64,000 bases of DNA from JAWKOK01 sp963848115 (lineage in GTDB: Bacteria > Chloroflexota > Anaerolineae > Caldilineales > Caldilineaceae). The position numbers were made by a program, and so were the translations under genes. How positions within the stretch are numbered: position 1 is the stretch's first letter; each line of letters starts with the position of its first letter. The stretch is from positions 62,001-126,000 of the forward strand of contig CAWKCP010000001.1 in assembly GCA_963848115.1 (NCBI GenBank). Direction: 5' to 3'. Below the pieces are notes generated by a model. The model was not told the DNA's origin. It searched no databases and was given only the letters and a program-made list of their open reading frames with translations. Below, in pieces: positions 20,762-30,726 of this stretch.

Positions 20762-22876
20762 ATGAAAGTAAGCATGCACGATTCACATGGCAAGCCTAGA
20801 ATCGGCTGGCGCCTCATAGCGACATTTGTCGTCATAGCGATTGGCGTAGGCCTTCTTGGGTTGCTGTCTGGAGAGGCACATGCCGCAGCGCTCAGTCAGG
20901 AGACGACAAACACAGATGACTGGTATCTGCCGTCGATGTTCAAGGATCCGTCGGCCGTAGATGACGCCACGGTCAATATTGCCCACTATGCGCCCTTCGG
21001 TACCAGCCAGGACGGCACCTCGGTCAGCATCTTTGTTGACGGCGCCGAGGCCCTTACTGACGTCAAGTTCGGCGATGTCAACAAGGACGTTCCGCTCGCC
21101 CCCGGCGAGCATCTTATCGAAATCAAGCCAACCGGCACCAGCACAGTGGCGATCAGCGGCACGGTCACACTGGCTGCAGGGGGTTCCTACACCGCCATAG
21201 CCATTGGTGATGGCGACAACCAGCCTCTGGGTCTCGAAGTCCTCAACAACAGCACGACCGCACCGACTGCAGGCAATGGTAAGCTCCGGGTCGGCCATCT
21301 TGCACCCTTTGCTGCTGACCTCGATGACACTAAGGTCGACATCTGTACCGATGACGGTACGCCCATCCCTCAACTACAGGGCGTTCCCTACGATACCGTT
21401 ACCGACTTCCTTGAGCTGCCAGCCGACGACTACGATCTGATCGTGACCATCGCCGGTAGCAACTGTGGAACCGTTGCGCTGGACATTCCTTCCGTCCGCC
21501 TTGGCGATGGTCAAGATCGCTGACGCCTATGTCATCGGCAAGAACGATGCGACTTTCCCGTTGAACGTCTCGACCATCCTCGGCATCACCTTCACCCCGG
21601 CCACGGTCAACATTGCCCACTATGCGCCCTTCGGCACCAGCCAGGACGGTACCTCGGTCAGCATCTTTGTTGACGGCGCCGAGGCCCTTACTGACGTCAA
21701 GTTCGGCGATGTCAGACAAGGACGTTCCGCTCGCCCCCGGCGAGCATCTTATCGAAATCAAGCCGACCGGCACCAGCACAGTGGCGATCAGCGGCACGGT
21801 CACACTGGCTGCAGCGGGTTCCTACACCGCCATAGCCATTGGCGATGGCGACAACCAGCCCCTGGGTCTCAAAGTCCTCGACAACAGCACGGCCGCACCG
21901 GCTGCAGGCAATGGTAAGCTCCGTGTCGGCCATCTGGCACCCTTCGCTGCCGACATCGACGACACCAAGGTCGACATTTGCACCGATGACGGTACGCCCA
22001 TCCCTCAGCTACAGGGCGTTCCCTACGATACCGTTGCTCCACTTCCTTGAGTTGCCAGCCGACGACTACGATCTGATCGTGACCATCGCCGGTAGCAACT
22101 GTGGAACCGTTGCGTTGGACATTCCTTCCGTCCGTCTTGGCGATGGTCAAATCGCTGATGCCTATGTCATCGGCAAGAACGATGCGACTTTCCCGTTGAA
22201 CGTCTCGACCATCCTCGGCATCACCTTCACACCGGCCACGGTCAACATTGCCCACTATGCGCCCTTCGGCACCAGCCAGGACGGTACCTCGGTCAGCATC
22301 TTTGTTGACGGTGACGAGGCCCTTACTGATGTCAAGTTCGGCGATGTCAACAAGGACGTTCCGCTCGCCCCCGGCGAGCATCTTATCGAAATCAAGCCGA
22401 CCGGCACCAGCACAGTGGCGATCAGCGGCACGGTCACACTGGCTGCAGCGGGTTCCTACAACGCCATAGCCATTGGCGATGGCGACAACCAGCCCCTGGG
22501 TCTCAAAGTCCTCGACAACAGCACGGCCGCACCGGCTGCAGGCAATGGTAAGCTCCGTGTCGGCCATCTGGCACCCTTCGCTCCCGACATCCAAGCCACC
22601 AAGGTCGACGTCTGCACCGATGACGGTACGCCCATCCCTCAGCTACAGGGTGTTGTGTACGGTGACGTTGCTCCCTTCCTTGAGTTGCCAGCCGACGACT
22701 ACGATCTGATCGTGACCATCGCCGGTAGCAACTGTGGAACCGTTGCGTTGGACATTCCTTCCGTCAGTCTTGGCGATGGCGACATCGCTGATGCCTATGT
22801 CATCGGCAAGAACGATACGATTTTCCCGTTGAACGTCTCGACCATCCTCGGCATCACCTTCACATCGGTACCGTAA
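20762..22876 (+). pseudogene. secreted protein of three tandem DUF4397 repeats, frameshifted
   Basis: The start is ATG 20762 with GGAG upstream. A signal peptide is clear (LIATFVVIAIGVGLLGLLSG then AHAAA). The mature part is three near-identical units of 633 bp (211 residues), starting near 20971, 21605 and 22240, each opening ATVNIAHYAPFGTSQDGTSV and closing with DAYVIGKNDATFPLNVSTIL. DUF4397 domains are beta-rich and occur in secreted or surface proteins of unknown function. One-base insertions break the frame in unit 1 (GTCAAGATC versus GTCAAATC) and twice in unit 2 (GTCAGACAAG versus GTCAACAAG; GCTCCACTT versus GCTCCCTT). The sister units show the intended frame in each case, so the corrected product is about 704 residues. 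A strong terminator follows. Confidence 0.8.
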
Positions 22877-22930
22877 CCGGGTTGACGACGGCATACTCAA
22901 GATGATCTTGAGGCATCGAACGTTCTGAGA

Positions 22931-22970
22931 AGCGGGCCCAGTTCAGTTGAACTGGGCCCGCTTTTTTTTG
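22931..22970 (+). terminator. intrinsic terminator after DUF4397 gene
   Basis: AGCGGGCCCAGTTC and GAACTGGGCCCGCT form a perfect 14-bp stem with a four-base loop, followed by eight T. Confidence 0.92.
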
Positions 22971-23122
22971 TAACTCAGCCCGGGCACATGGTTGATCGTT
23001 CCCATCAGTTTGTAGCGGTCGCCTTGGACGATTGCAATCGCCAGCAGACTGCTTCCGATCCAACGGCATGCGCTTCTCGACAGCACGATCTGCTCACCCT
23101 TCGAAACCCTGGAGGCCACGAC

Positions 23123-23333
23123 ATGATACAAGCCTTCGGCGACCAACTTGTGGTTACCATCGCACAGATCGCTCTGGTCTGGCTGAACCATACCGAAACG
23201 CAGGCACAGTGATAGCGTATGCCAACCGGACGGCAGATCAAGGATGCAATGTAGTCGCCTTCGGCGAGGCCTTGATTCCCGATTACACCTTCTGGATCGA
23301 GCGAACTGACGGAGCGCGCTTCAACTCAGATTT
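23123..23333 (+). pseudogene. nitrilase N-terminal remnant
   Basis: GGAGG lies just before ATG 23123 and the frame reads MIQAFGDQLVVTIAQIALVW. After a one-base shift near 23208 it continues VIAYANRTADQGCNVVAFGE and ALIPDYTFWIERTDGARFNS, which matches the first ~70 residues of nitrilase-type carbon-nitrogen hydrolases, including the Glu of the GEALIP active-site block. Homology stops at about 23333, where the 3' end of the convergent GNAT gene begins. About three quarters of the gene, with the catalytic Lys and Cys, is gone. Confidence 0.7.
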
Positions 23334-24120
23334 CTTTTTCGCGATAGTGATAGTGATAAAGCGTGGAGAATCCGCAACGTTCGTAGAGAGCGAGGGCCGG
23401 GGCGTTGACCGTCATCACTTGTAGATAACTCTGCCTCACGCCGCATAGCAGAGCCCAATTTGCCAGGGCATGAATGATGCTTGTCGCAGCGCCGCGCCTG
23501 CGCATACGTTCAGCGGTCGACATGCTGAAGATGCCGAGCCAATCCTCATTCACGACACCCAGCCCCAATGCCACCGGCTCATCGTCGACCGTTGCCAGCG
23601 CAAACCCGGTCTTGGTACGGATCCGATTGATGATGTCGCTGCGAACAACAGCGTCCCGTTTTCCGAACCGCTCGAAATCGGTGTAGGCCTGGAACCAGGC
23701 CTGGGTGCCCTGCTCCGTAACATCAACATGAAGGCCGGCAGGCGGTAGCCGTCGCCCCGTCTCTGCCAGGACAACATCAAGCTTGGCCGTCTGCACCGCA
23801 GTCTGAGCGCTGCGTTGATAGCCACGCATGGCCAATGCAATGTCCAGATCCACAGGACGTGATGCCGGCGAAATCTGATACCGTGCCGGCATGTCATAGA
23901 CGGCGTAGAACAGTTCTGCCTCGTTCAACTTCTCGTCCAACGTCAATACTGAAGCACCGTGAGCGTCAGCATTGGGCCAGACCGAATTGGCGCGCCGAGT
24001 GATTCCGTAGGTGAAGCGCAGGAGCCATCCTCCGACCCAGTCTGCCTGAGCAGCCGGCCAGGCATCCCGAGCCATTGCTTCGATCAGATCGATCTCATCC
24101 TGACGACTTTCAAGACTCAT
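23326..24120 (-). CDS. GNAT family N-acetyltransferase, two-domain form
   Basis: A 264-residue protein starting at ATG 24120 (MSLESRQDEIDLIEAMARDA). The N-terminal half (AWPAAQADWVGGWLLRFTYG ... RYQISPASRPVDLD) is the variable first domain seen in Chloroflexota and actinobacterial two-domain GNATs. The C-terminal half has the acetyl-CoA motif AERMRRRGAATSIIHALANW and the closing ALALYERCGFSTLYHYHYRE. The substrate is unknown. The stop lies inside the nitrilase remnant, so a rearrangement brought the two together. Confidence 0.85.
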   Translation of the reverse strand: MSLESRQDEIDLIEAMARDAWPAAQADWVGGWLLRFTYGITRRANSVWPNADAHGASVLTLDEKLNEAELFYAVYDMPARYQISPASRPVDLDIALAMRGYQRSAQTAVQTAKLDVVLAETGRRLPPAGLHVDVTEQGTQAWFQAYTDFERFGKRDAVVRSDIINRIRTKTGFALATVDDEPVALGLGVVNEDWLGIFSMSTAERMRRRGAATSIIHALANWALLCGVRQSYLQVMTVNAPALALYERCGFSTLYHYHYREKEI

Positions 24121-24294
24121 CACGCCTGTCTTCCAGTAGTTCACTCCGGATTGTATCCCACCATAGTACACGAATCGATTGTTTCCGAGCAAGCAGATGT
24201 GCTACACTTCAACAATTCTAAACTGACCGTTGCGACTCTTTGTTCGGACAGCTTTGCAGACAACGGTGCAAACAGAAGAAACGATACACAAAAC

Positions 24295-25210
24295 ATGACG
24301 ACCGAAGCAGACTATCAGTTACTCGACTGCGGAAATATGGAAAAGCTGGAACAGGTGGGGCCCTATCGGCTGCGCCGCCCGTCTCCCCAGGCGATCTGGC
24401 TTCCGAAACTGGGTGAAGATGAATGGGAGCGAGCGGACGGGACCTATGTCCGGGACAGTAGCGGCAGCGGAAAATGGCAGTGGAATCGCAAAGTCTCGCG
24501 CGAATTCGACGTCATCTTCAATTCACTGGCGTTTCACATTAAGTTGACCAATTTTGGCCACATGGGTCTCTTTCCAGAACAGGCCGACAACTGGACCTGG
24601 CTTCGCGACAAGATCCGCCGGCGCATGCTCAGCACGCAACATGCCAATATTCATGTCCTGAATCTCTTTGCCTACACGGGCGGCAGCACCATGGCCGCCA
24701 GCCAGACAGGCGCGCATGTTGTTCATGTCGACGCTGCCAAAGGCGTGGTAGATTGGGCACGTAAGAATGCCCAACTCTCTCACCTCGACCGTCGACCGAT
24801 TCGCTGGCTTGTCGACGACGCCATGAAATTCGTCAAGCGCGAGGCCCGCCGCGGCAACCGCTACCATGGCATCATCTTCGATCCGCCCTCCTTCGGGACG
24901 AGGTCCCAAGGGTGAAGTATTCAAGATCGAAGATGACATTATGCCGTTGATGGACGCCTGTGCCGACATCCTGCGGCAAGACGCTCAGTTCGTGATCTAC
25001 AGTTGCCATACACCCGGGTTCACCCCGATTACCCTGGCCAACCAACTCGAGACAATCCTGGGCAAGCGCCCTGGCGTCATGGAGAGCGGGGAAATGACGA
25101 TCACCGACGCATTTGGGCGTCGGTTGCCAAGCGGCACATTCGCCCGCTGGTCAGCCGACAACCCCGATAAGCAAGAGAGCGCCAAGAAATCTCGATCCAA
25201 GGAAGACTGA
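24295..25210 (+). pseudogene. class I SAM-dependent methyltransferase (RlmI-like), one frameshift
   Basis: This resembles the catalytic part of 23S rRNA methyltransferases of the RlmI/RlmK group. From ATG 24295 (MTTEADYQLLDCGNMEKLEQ), motif I is LNLFAYTGGSTMAASQTGA, followed by HVDAAKGVVDWARKNAQLS and the active-site block IIFDPPSFG. One extra G at about 24897 breaks the frame; removing it gives DPPSFGRGPKGEVFKIEDD, and the downstream part runs unbroken to 25210 (LLxxCADILR ... IYSCHTPGFTP). It is 11 bases before a TrmH-type methyltransferase gene, so an RNA-modification operon is likely. Corrected length is about 304 residues. The single insertion is probably a sequence error. Confidence 0.78.
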
Positions 25211-25221
25211 TCTAAACCATC

Positions 25222-26052
25222 GTGCCGCTGATCACTAGCCTCCAGAATGCACGCATCAAGCATGTGGCAAAGCTGACCAAGCGACGCGTGCGTGACGAAT
25301 CTCGCCAGACCGTCGTCGAAGGCGCTCGCGAGATCTCGCGAGCGCTGGCCTGCGGCGTCATCCCTGATGAAGCCTTTGTCTGTCCCCAGTTGCTGCCTGA
25401 CGATCCAACCGCAAAGGCAGCCTTTGAACACCTGAACCTACTCTTCGCCAATCACGTCATCGACCTCTTCCATGTCACACCCGAAGTCTTTGCCCGCATG
25501 GCCTACCGGGGCGAGAGCGGCGGCATGCTGTTGGTCATCCCCTATCAGCCACATACCTTTGGCGTTCTGCCGGAAAAAAATCCACGCTTTCTAGCCCTGA
25601 TCGAGGGCGTGGAGAAGCCCGGCAATCTGGGCGCCATATTGCGCACGGCAGATGCAGCCGGTATCGACGGCGTGCTGGTCTGCAGCGATACGGAACAGCC
25701 CACAACCGATGTCCACAATCCCAATGTGATTCGTGCGAGCCTCGGCACCCTGTTCAGCGTCCCCGTCGTCGTGACTGACACCGAGAGTGCCGTGACTTGG
25801 CTGCACGACAACGGTGTGCGCATCGTAGCAGCGAGACCCGGCGCATCACGGGTCTACAGCGCGTGCGACATGACCGGGCCAACTGCCGTCGCGCTGGGCA
25901 GCGAAGCCCATGGACTGAGTGAACGACTACTGCAAGCCGCCGACATCTCAGTTACGATCCCCATGTATGGCATGGCCGACAGCCTGAACTTGGCAACGTC
26001 AACCGCTCTGATGCTGTACGAGGTGGTCCGACAGCGAGCAATAGAGAGATGA
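25222..26052 (+). CDS. TrmH/SpoU family RNA 2'-O-methyltransferase
   Basis: A 276-residue SPOUT-class enzyme that methylates ribose 2'-OH in tRNA or rRNA. An N-terminal substrate-binding domain (VVEGAREISRALACGV) precedes the knotted catalytic domain. Motif 1 is EKPGNLGAILRTADAAG, motif 2 ALGSEAHGLS and motif 3 IPMYGMADSLNLATSTALML. The start is GTG 25222. It follows the RlmI-like gene by 11 bases and its stop overlaps the ATG of the metal ATPase, so the three genes appear to be one transcript. Confidence 0.9.
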   Translation: MPLITSLQNARIKHVAKLTKRRVRDESRQTVVEGAREISRALACGVIPDEAFVCPQLLPDDPTAKAAFEHLNLLFANHVIDLFHVTPEVFARMAYRGESGGMLLVIPYQPHTFGVLPEKNPRFLALIEGVEKPGNLGAILRTADAAGIDGVLVCSDTEQPTTDVHNPNVIRASLGTLFSVPVVVTDTESAVTWLHDNGVRIVAARPGASRVYSACDMTGPTAVALGSEAHGLSERLLQAADISVTIPMYGMADSLNLATSTALMLYEVVRQRAIER

Positions 26053-28346
26053 ATACGATAACCGAACCCAAAGAACTGACACTCCGGATCAGCGGCATGG
26101 ACTGTGCAAACTGTGCGCGCACGGTCGAGCAAGGCGTCGCCAACCTGGACGGCGTCAACATGAGCAAGGTGATATTCACCAGCGAGAAACTGCATGTGAG
26201 CGGCGACATCCAGCGGGATACAGTCGTGAGTCGCATCCGCGAGCTGGGCTATGATGTCATCGAGACACACGAGGGCGGGGACGGAGCAACAGGACCCAAG
26301 CAGAGCGAACGCAATATCCTGGCCTACATGTGGGGTCGTCGCGACACGCGCCTGGCGCTGTTGGCAGGGATCCTGATCATCCCGGGCATCATTGTCACCG
26401 AGTTCGGTGGGATGGATCTCTGGTGGGCCAATCTCGCCGCAGTGGCAGCCATGATGCTAGCCGGGTTTCCCGTGGCTCGCAGCGGATGGAACAACCTGCG
26501 CATCAACCACAATCTGAACATCAACGCCCTCATGACCATTGCAGCCACGGGCGGCCTGATCATTGGCACCTACACTGAATCAGCCATGATCATGGTGCTC
26601 TTCGTGCTCGGCGAAGCGCTGGAAGGCTACACCGCCGGCAACGCGCGCCAAGCCATCACAAGCCTGATGGACGTGGCCCCAAATACCGCCACTCGTCGAG
26701 TTTTCACTGGAAACCGAGACGGTTCCAACGGCGACCAGAGCAGGCACGAGGGCGTTTATGGAGAAGAGACGGTCGATGTCGATGACTTGGCCATCGGTGA
26801 CGTTGTCATTGTGAAGCCCGGCGAGCGGGTGCCAATGGATGGGCGCGTGATCGCCGGTGTCTCTGCGGTCAATCAGGCGCCGATCACGGGCGAGAGCGTG
26901 CCGGTGGACAAGGGCATGGAGGACGAGGTTTTCGCGGGCAGCGTCAACGGCACCGGTGCGCTGGAGATCGAGGTGACACACCTGGCCAAGGACAACACCA
27001 TCAGCCGTATCGTCCAGCTTGTGCAGGAAGCCCAGGACTCTCAAGCGCCCACCCAACGCTATGTAGACCGTTTCGCTGCCTACTACACGCCGGCGGTGGT
27101 CGTACTGGCGGCACTGGTTGCCATCCTTCCGCCGCTGCTCTTTGGTGCGCCGTTCCTCAATCCGGATGACGGTACGTTTGGCTGGCTCTATCGCGGCCTG
27201 GCACTCCTAGTGGTGGCCTGCCCCTGTGCGCTGGTCATCAGCACACCGGTCAGTATCATCAGTGGCATCAGCAACGCCGCCCGCAACGGGATACTGATCA
27301 AGGGCGGCATCTACCTGGAAAAACTCAACGAGATCAAAGTCATCGCCTTCGACAAGACCGGCACGCTGACCCAAGGGCGGCCGGCCGTGGTCGGCGTACG
27401 CGCGGAGGGCTGTGAGATGTCCGCCGCCATCGAAACAGATTGCCCGGTTTGTGATGACTTGATCGCGCTGGCCGGGGCTATTGAGCAGCGCAGTGAGCAC
27501 CCGTTCGGCCAGGCCGTCGTTGCCGAAGCCGATCGTCGCCAGGTGCTCGCTCGCTATCCTGCAGGCAGCATGGTGTCGGCAATGGCCGGGAACGGCATCG
27601 TCGGTATGGTCGATTCCAAGGAGATCATGATCGGCAGCCACGCCTACTTTGACGGCAATGTACCCCATACGCCCCAGCAATGTTCGCTGGCCAACGCTGA
27701 AGCGGAAGAAGGCCTGACCCCTGTAATGGTCAGTGTCGAGGGCAGCTACCGTGGCACCATTACCGTGGCCGACACGGTACGCGAAAGCAGCAGAGACGCC
27801 ATACAAGACCTGTATGCCGCGGGCATCGTTGCAGTGGCTATGCTCACCGGCGACTCGCCCGCCACCGCCAACGCCATTGCCGGCCAGATCGGCGTCACCG
27901 ATGTCCGTGCCGGCCTGGCCCCTGGTGACAAATCGACAGCGGTGAACGAATTACGCGCGGCTTACGGACCGATTGCCATGGTTGGCGACGGCATCAACGA
28001 TGCGCCGGCTCTGGCATCGGCAGACGTCGGCATCGCCATCGGAGCAGCATTCGGCGGCACGGCCCAGGCCATGGAGACGGCCGATATCGCGCTCATGAGT
28101 GATGATCTGAGCCGACTGCCATATGCCTTGCTACTGAGTCACGCCACGATGCGTACGATTCGCACCAACATCATTTTCAGCATTGGCATCAAGATCGTAT
28201 TCATGATTTTGGTTGTCCTTGGCATGAGCACCATGTGGATGGCCGTGGCGGCGGATGTCGGCGTCTCGCTACTGGTTACATTTTACGGACTGCGCCTGCT
28301 ACGCTGGAACCCATCTGCATCCTCAGGCGTTCAATCGGCAGCGTGA
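26049..28346 (+). CDS. heavy-metal P1B-type ATPase (Zn/Cd/Pb-type)
   Basis: A 765-residue inner-membrane pump. The N-terminal HMA domain carries MDCANCARTVEQ (GMDCxxC metal site). Membrane helices start near residue 95. The translocation motif is CPCALVIS, the phosphorylation site DKTGTLTQG, the dehydratase motif TGDSPATA and the hinge GDGINDAPALASADVGIAIG. In the last membrane region ADVGVSLLVTFYG has the Asp-x-Gly typical of the P1B-2 class, which exports Zn, Cd or Pb. The ATG overlaps the preceding stop (ATGA), implying translational coupling to the methyltransferase. A metal-responsive regulator was not seen nearby. Confidence 0.93.
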   Translation: MNTITEPKELTLRISGMDCANCARTVEQGVANLDGVNMSKVIFTSEKLHVSGDIQRDTVVSRIRELGYDVIETHEGGDGATGPKQSERNILAYMWGRRDTRLALLAGILIIPGIIVTEFGGMDLWWANLAAVAAMMLAGFPVARSGWNNLRINHNLNINALMTIAATGGLIIGTYTESAMIMVLFVLGEALEGYTAGNARQAITSLMDVAPNTATRRVFTGNRDGSNGDQSRHEGVYGEETVDVDDLAIGDVVIVKPGERVPMDGRVIAGVSAVNQAPITGESVPVDKGMEDEVFAGSVNGTGALEIEVTHLAKDNTISRIVQLVQEAQDSQAPTQRYVDRFAAYYTPAVVVLAALVAILPPLLFGAPFLNPDDGTFGWLYRGLALLVVACPCALVISTPVSIISGISNAARNGILIKGGIYLEKLNEIKVIAFDKTGTLTQGRPAVVGVRAEGCEMSAAIETDCPVCDDLIALAGAIEQRSEHPFGQAVVAEADRRQVLARYPAGSMVSAMAGNGIVGMVDSKEIMIGSHAYFDGNVPHTPQQCSLANAEAEEGLTPVMVSVEGSYRGTITVADTVRESSRDAIQDLYAAGIVAVAMLTGDSPATANAIAGQIGVTDVRAGLAPGDKSTAVNELRAAYGPIAMVGDGINDAPALASADVGIAIGAAFGGTAQAMETADIALMSDDLSRLPYALLLSHATMRTIRTNIIFSIGIKIVFMILVVLGMSTMWMAVAADVGVSLLVTFYGLRLLRWNPSASSGVQSAA

Positions 28347-28526
28347 GTCGATACCGGATGCTGGTTGGCTGATTTCGACCATTGTCACAGATGCTGGATT
28401 AGCGCTTGCCCTGGATAAAATCAATCTGGTGGAAGCCAACCTACTGCCGTCAAACACCTTCTTCTGTATATTTTTACTTAGGGCGGTCTAGCCATCATGA
28501 TCGAGCGGCAAAATTAGCTCATTTGT

Positions 28527-28555
28527 TTGACGCACATAGTACCCTATGTTAAACT
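28527..28555 (+). promoter_or_regulatory. promoter of ftsH with palindrome in spacer
   Basis: TTGACG (28527-28532), a 17-base spacer and TAAACT (28550-28555) form a good sigma-70 promoter. The spacer contains ACATAG-TACC-CTATGT, a perfect 6-bp dyad where a repressor could sit. The remaining bases between 28347 and 28665 show no gene. Confidence 0.5.
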
Positions 28556-28665
28556 CACAAGCAGTCAATTCTATCTCTGCGGAAACAAAAAACGTCGGTT
28601 TTGCCTCAGTGACAGAGATGCAAAAATCGCCAGCGAGTGATTTTGGTCTGACCATTGAGGACTAG

Positions 28666-30633
28666 ATGGGATTTCAGATGAATTCGAAACGATTGCGCAG
28701 TGGAGCCATATACCTATTGCTTCTGCTCGCGTTAGGTGCTTTCCTCTACACGACATTTGAGCGTCGACCCAACAACAATATCGAGACAGTGCCGATTGCA
28801 GATGTCGGTGAAGAAGTACGCAACGGCAATGTCGCGGCCATCAGTACCAAGGATCACAAGGTCCTGGTAACGACGCGCAACGGCGAAGAGATTCAATCCC
28901 GGATTGAAGACGATTCCGCCCTGATCGAAACATTGATCAATCTCGGCGTGACGCCTCAGGAACTGAGCCGCGTGCAGATTGAGGTCGCCAACCCAACGCT
29001 GTGGGAAAGTTGGAGCGGCATTCTGCTGGCAATCCTCCCCCTGCTCCTGCTGGGCGCCTTTTTCTTCTTCATTCTGCGCCAGGCCCAAGGGTCCGGAAAT
29101 CAAGCATTTAGCTTCGGCAAGAGCAAAGCCCGTGTCTTTGCCGGGGATACGCCGACGGTTACCTTTGACGATGTGGCGGGGAGCGAGGAAGCCAAACAAG
29201 AGCTTCAGGAGATTGTCGAGTTTCTCAAAGAGCCGGAGAAATTTGCCAACCTGGGTGCTCGGATTCCCAAAGGCGTGCTACTCGTAGGCCCTCCGGGAAC
29301 GGGCAAGACGCTGATGGCCAAGGCCGTGTCCGGCGAGGCCGGTGTGCCATTCTTCAGCATCTCCGGTTCCGAGTTTGTCGAGATGTTTGTGGGCGTAGGC
29401 GCCAGCCGCGTGCGCGACCTATTTGAACAGGCGAAGAAGAGTTCGCCATGCATCATCTTCGTTGACGAAATCGATGCGGTAGGCCGTCATCGCGGCTCAG
29501 GCATGGGTGGCTCTCACGATGAGCGGGAACAGACGCTCAACCAGATTCTTGTCGAGATGGACGGTTTCGACACCGACACCAACGTGATTCTGGTGGCGGC
29601 GACCAACCGCCCGGACATCCTTGACCCGGCGCTGCTGCGTCCCGGTCGCTTCGACCGGCGTGTGATAATGGATGCACCGGATAAACGGGGCCGTCAGCAG
29701 ATTCTCGAAGTCCACGTCCGCGGCAAGCCGCTCGCTTCCGATGTAGACCTGGAAGTCGTTGCCAAGCAGACACCCGGATTCTCCGGTGCCGATATTGAGA
29801 ACCTGGTCAACGAAGCCGCCATCATGGCCGCACGACGAGATCGACGCTCCATCAGCATGGCTGAATTTCAGGAAGCCATCGACCGGGTCAGCGTTGGTCC
29901 GGAGCGACGCAGCCGTATCCTGTTGCCCAAAGAGAAAGAGATCGTAGCCTACCATGAGGCCGGCCACGCTGTTGCAGGCCATTTTCAAGACAACCACGAT
30001 CCGATCCATAAGATCACGATTGTGGCTCGCGGCATGTCGCTGGGCCACGCTCGCTATCTGCCTGAAGAGGAAGCCCGTCTGCAAACCAAGGAGCTCTTTC
30101 TCGGCCAACTTGTCTCAGCATTGGGTGGCCGTGTCGCCGAAGAAATTCGCTTCAGTGACTTCACAGATGGAGCCTCCAGTGACATCGAGAAGGTTTCTTC
30201 GATGGCGCGTGCCATGGTCACCCAGTTGGGGATGAGCGAAAAGATGGGGCCCATCCAGTATGGGCAGCACGACGAGATGATGTTCTTGGGCCGCTCGATG
30301 GGCGAACATCGCAACTACAGCGACAAGGTTGCCCAGGAAATCGATGAAGAAGTTAAGGTAATCGTCGACCAGGTTCACAGCCGATGTCGAGAGATTCTGA
30401 AGGAACACTGGAACGAAGTGGAACTGCTCGCCGGCGCATTGCTCGAACATGAAACCATCGAGAGCCAACAGTTCGAAGCCTTGATGCGGGGCGAGGATCC
30501 CTTTGCGGATAATGAGCCGCCGGTGAGCCCTAACCCCGTGATGCCAAACTCTGTTGGGCCGGAGCATAAACGGGAAGAGACTGCGAACGACAGCAAGCCC
30601 GATCTGGGCGGTTCATTGCCGGCGCCTGCATAG
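28666..30633 (+). CDS. ftsH: ATP-dependent zinc metalloprotease FtsH
   Basis: A 655-residue membrane AAA protease that degrades membrane and misfolded proteins. Two membrane helices flank a periplasmic domain (IYLLLLLALGAFLYT and ILLAILPLLLLGAFFFFI). The AAA domain has Walker A GPPGTGKT, Walker B IIFVDEIDAVGRH and second region of homology RPDILDPALLRPGRFDRR. The peptidase domain has the zinc motif HEAGH and the third zinc ligand region TDGASSDIEK. ATG 28666 has GAGG six bases upstream. A hairpin terminator follows the stop. Confidence 0.96.
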   Translation: MGFQMNSKRLRSGAIYLLLLLALGAFLYTTFERRPNNNIETVPIADVGEEVRNGNVAAISTKDHKVLVTTRNGEEIQSRIEDDSALIETLINLGVTPQELSRVQIEVANPTLWESWSGILLAILPLLLLGAFFFFILRQAQGSGNQAFSFGKSKARVFAGDTPTVTFDDVAGSEEAKQELQEIVEFLKEPEKFANLGARIPKGVLLVGPPGTGKTLMAKAVSGEAGVPFFSISGSEFVEMFVGVGASRVRDLFEQAKKSSPCIIFVDEIDAVGRHRGSGMGGSHDEREQTLNQILVEMDGFDTDTNVILVAATNRPDILDPALLRPGRFDRRVIMDAPDKRGRQQILEVHVRGKPLASDVDLEVVAKQTPGFSGADIENLVNEAAIMAARRDRRSISMAEFQEAIDRVSVGPERRSRILLPKEKEIVAYHEAGHAVAGHFQDNHDPIHKITIVARGMSLGHARYLPEEEARLQTKELFLGQLVSALGGRVAEEIRFSDFTDGASSDIEKVSSMARAMVTQLGMSEKMGPIQYGQHDEMMFLGRSMGEHRNYSDKVAQEIDEEVKVIVDQVHSRCREILKEHWNEVELLAGALLEHETIESQQFEALMRGEDPFADNEPPVSPNPVMPNSVGPEHKREETANDSKPDLGGSLPAPA

Positions 30634-30693
30634 TGTGCGAGAGATTGTGACGTGAATTTGCCCGAGATTCAACCGAGCAGAAATGGAAATCAT

Positions 30694-30723
30694 AAGGCCC
30701 CGCCCAACACCAGCGGGGCCTTT
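30694..30723 (+). terminator. intrinsic terminator after ftsH
   Basis: GGCCCCGC (30696-30703) pairs with GCGGGGCC (30713-30720), closed outside by AA/TT and followed by a short T run. It lies inside the longest possible frame of the next gene, which argues for a later start of that gene. Confidence 0.7.
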
Positions 30724-30726
30724 CCT

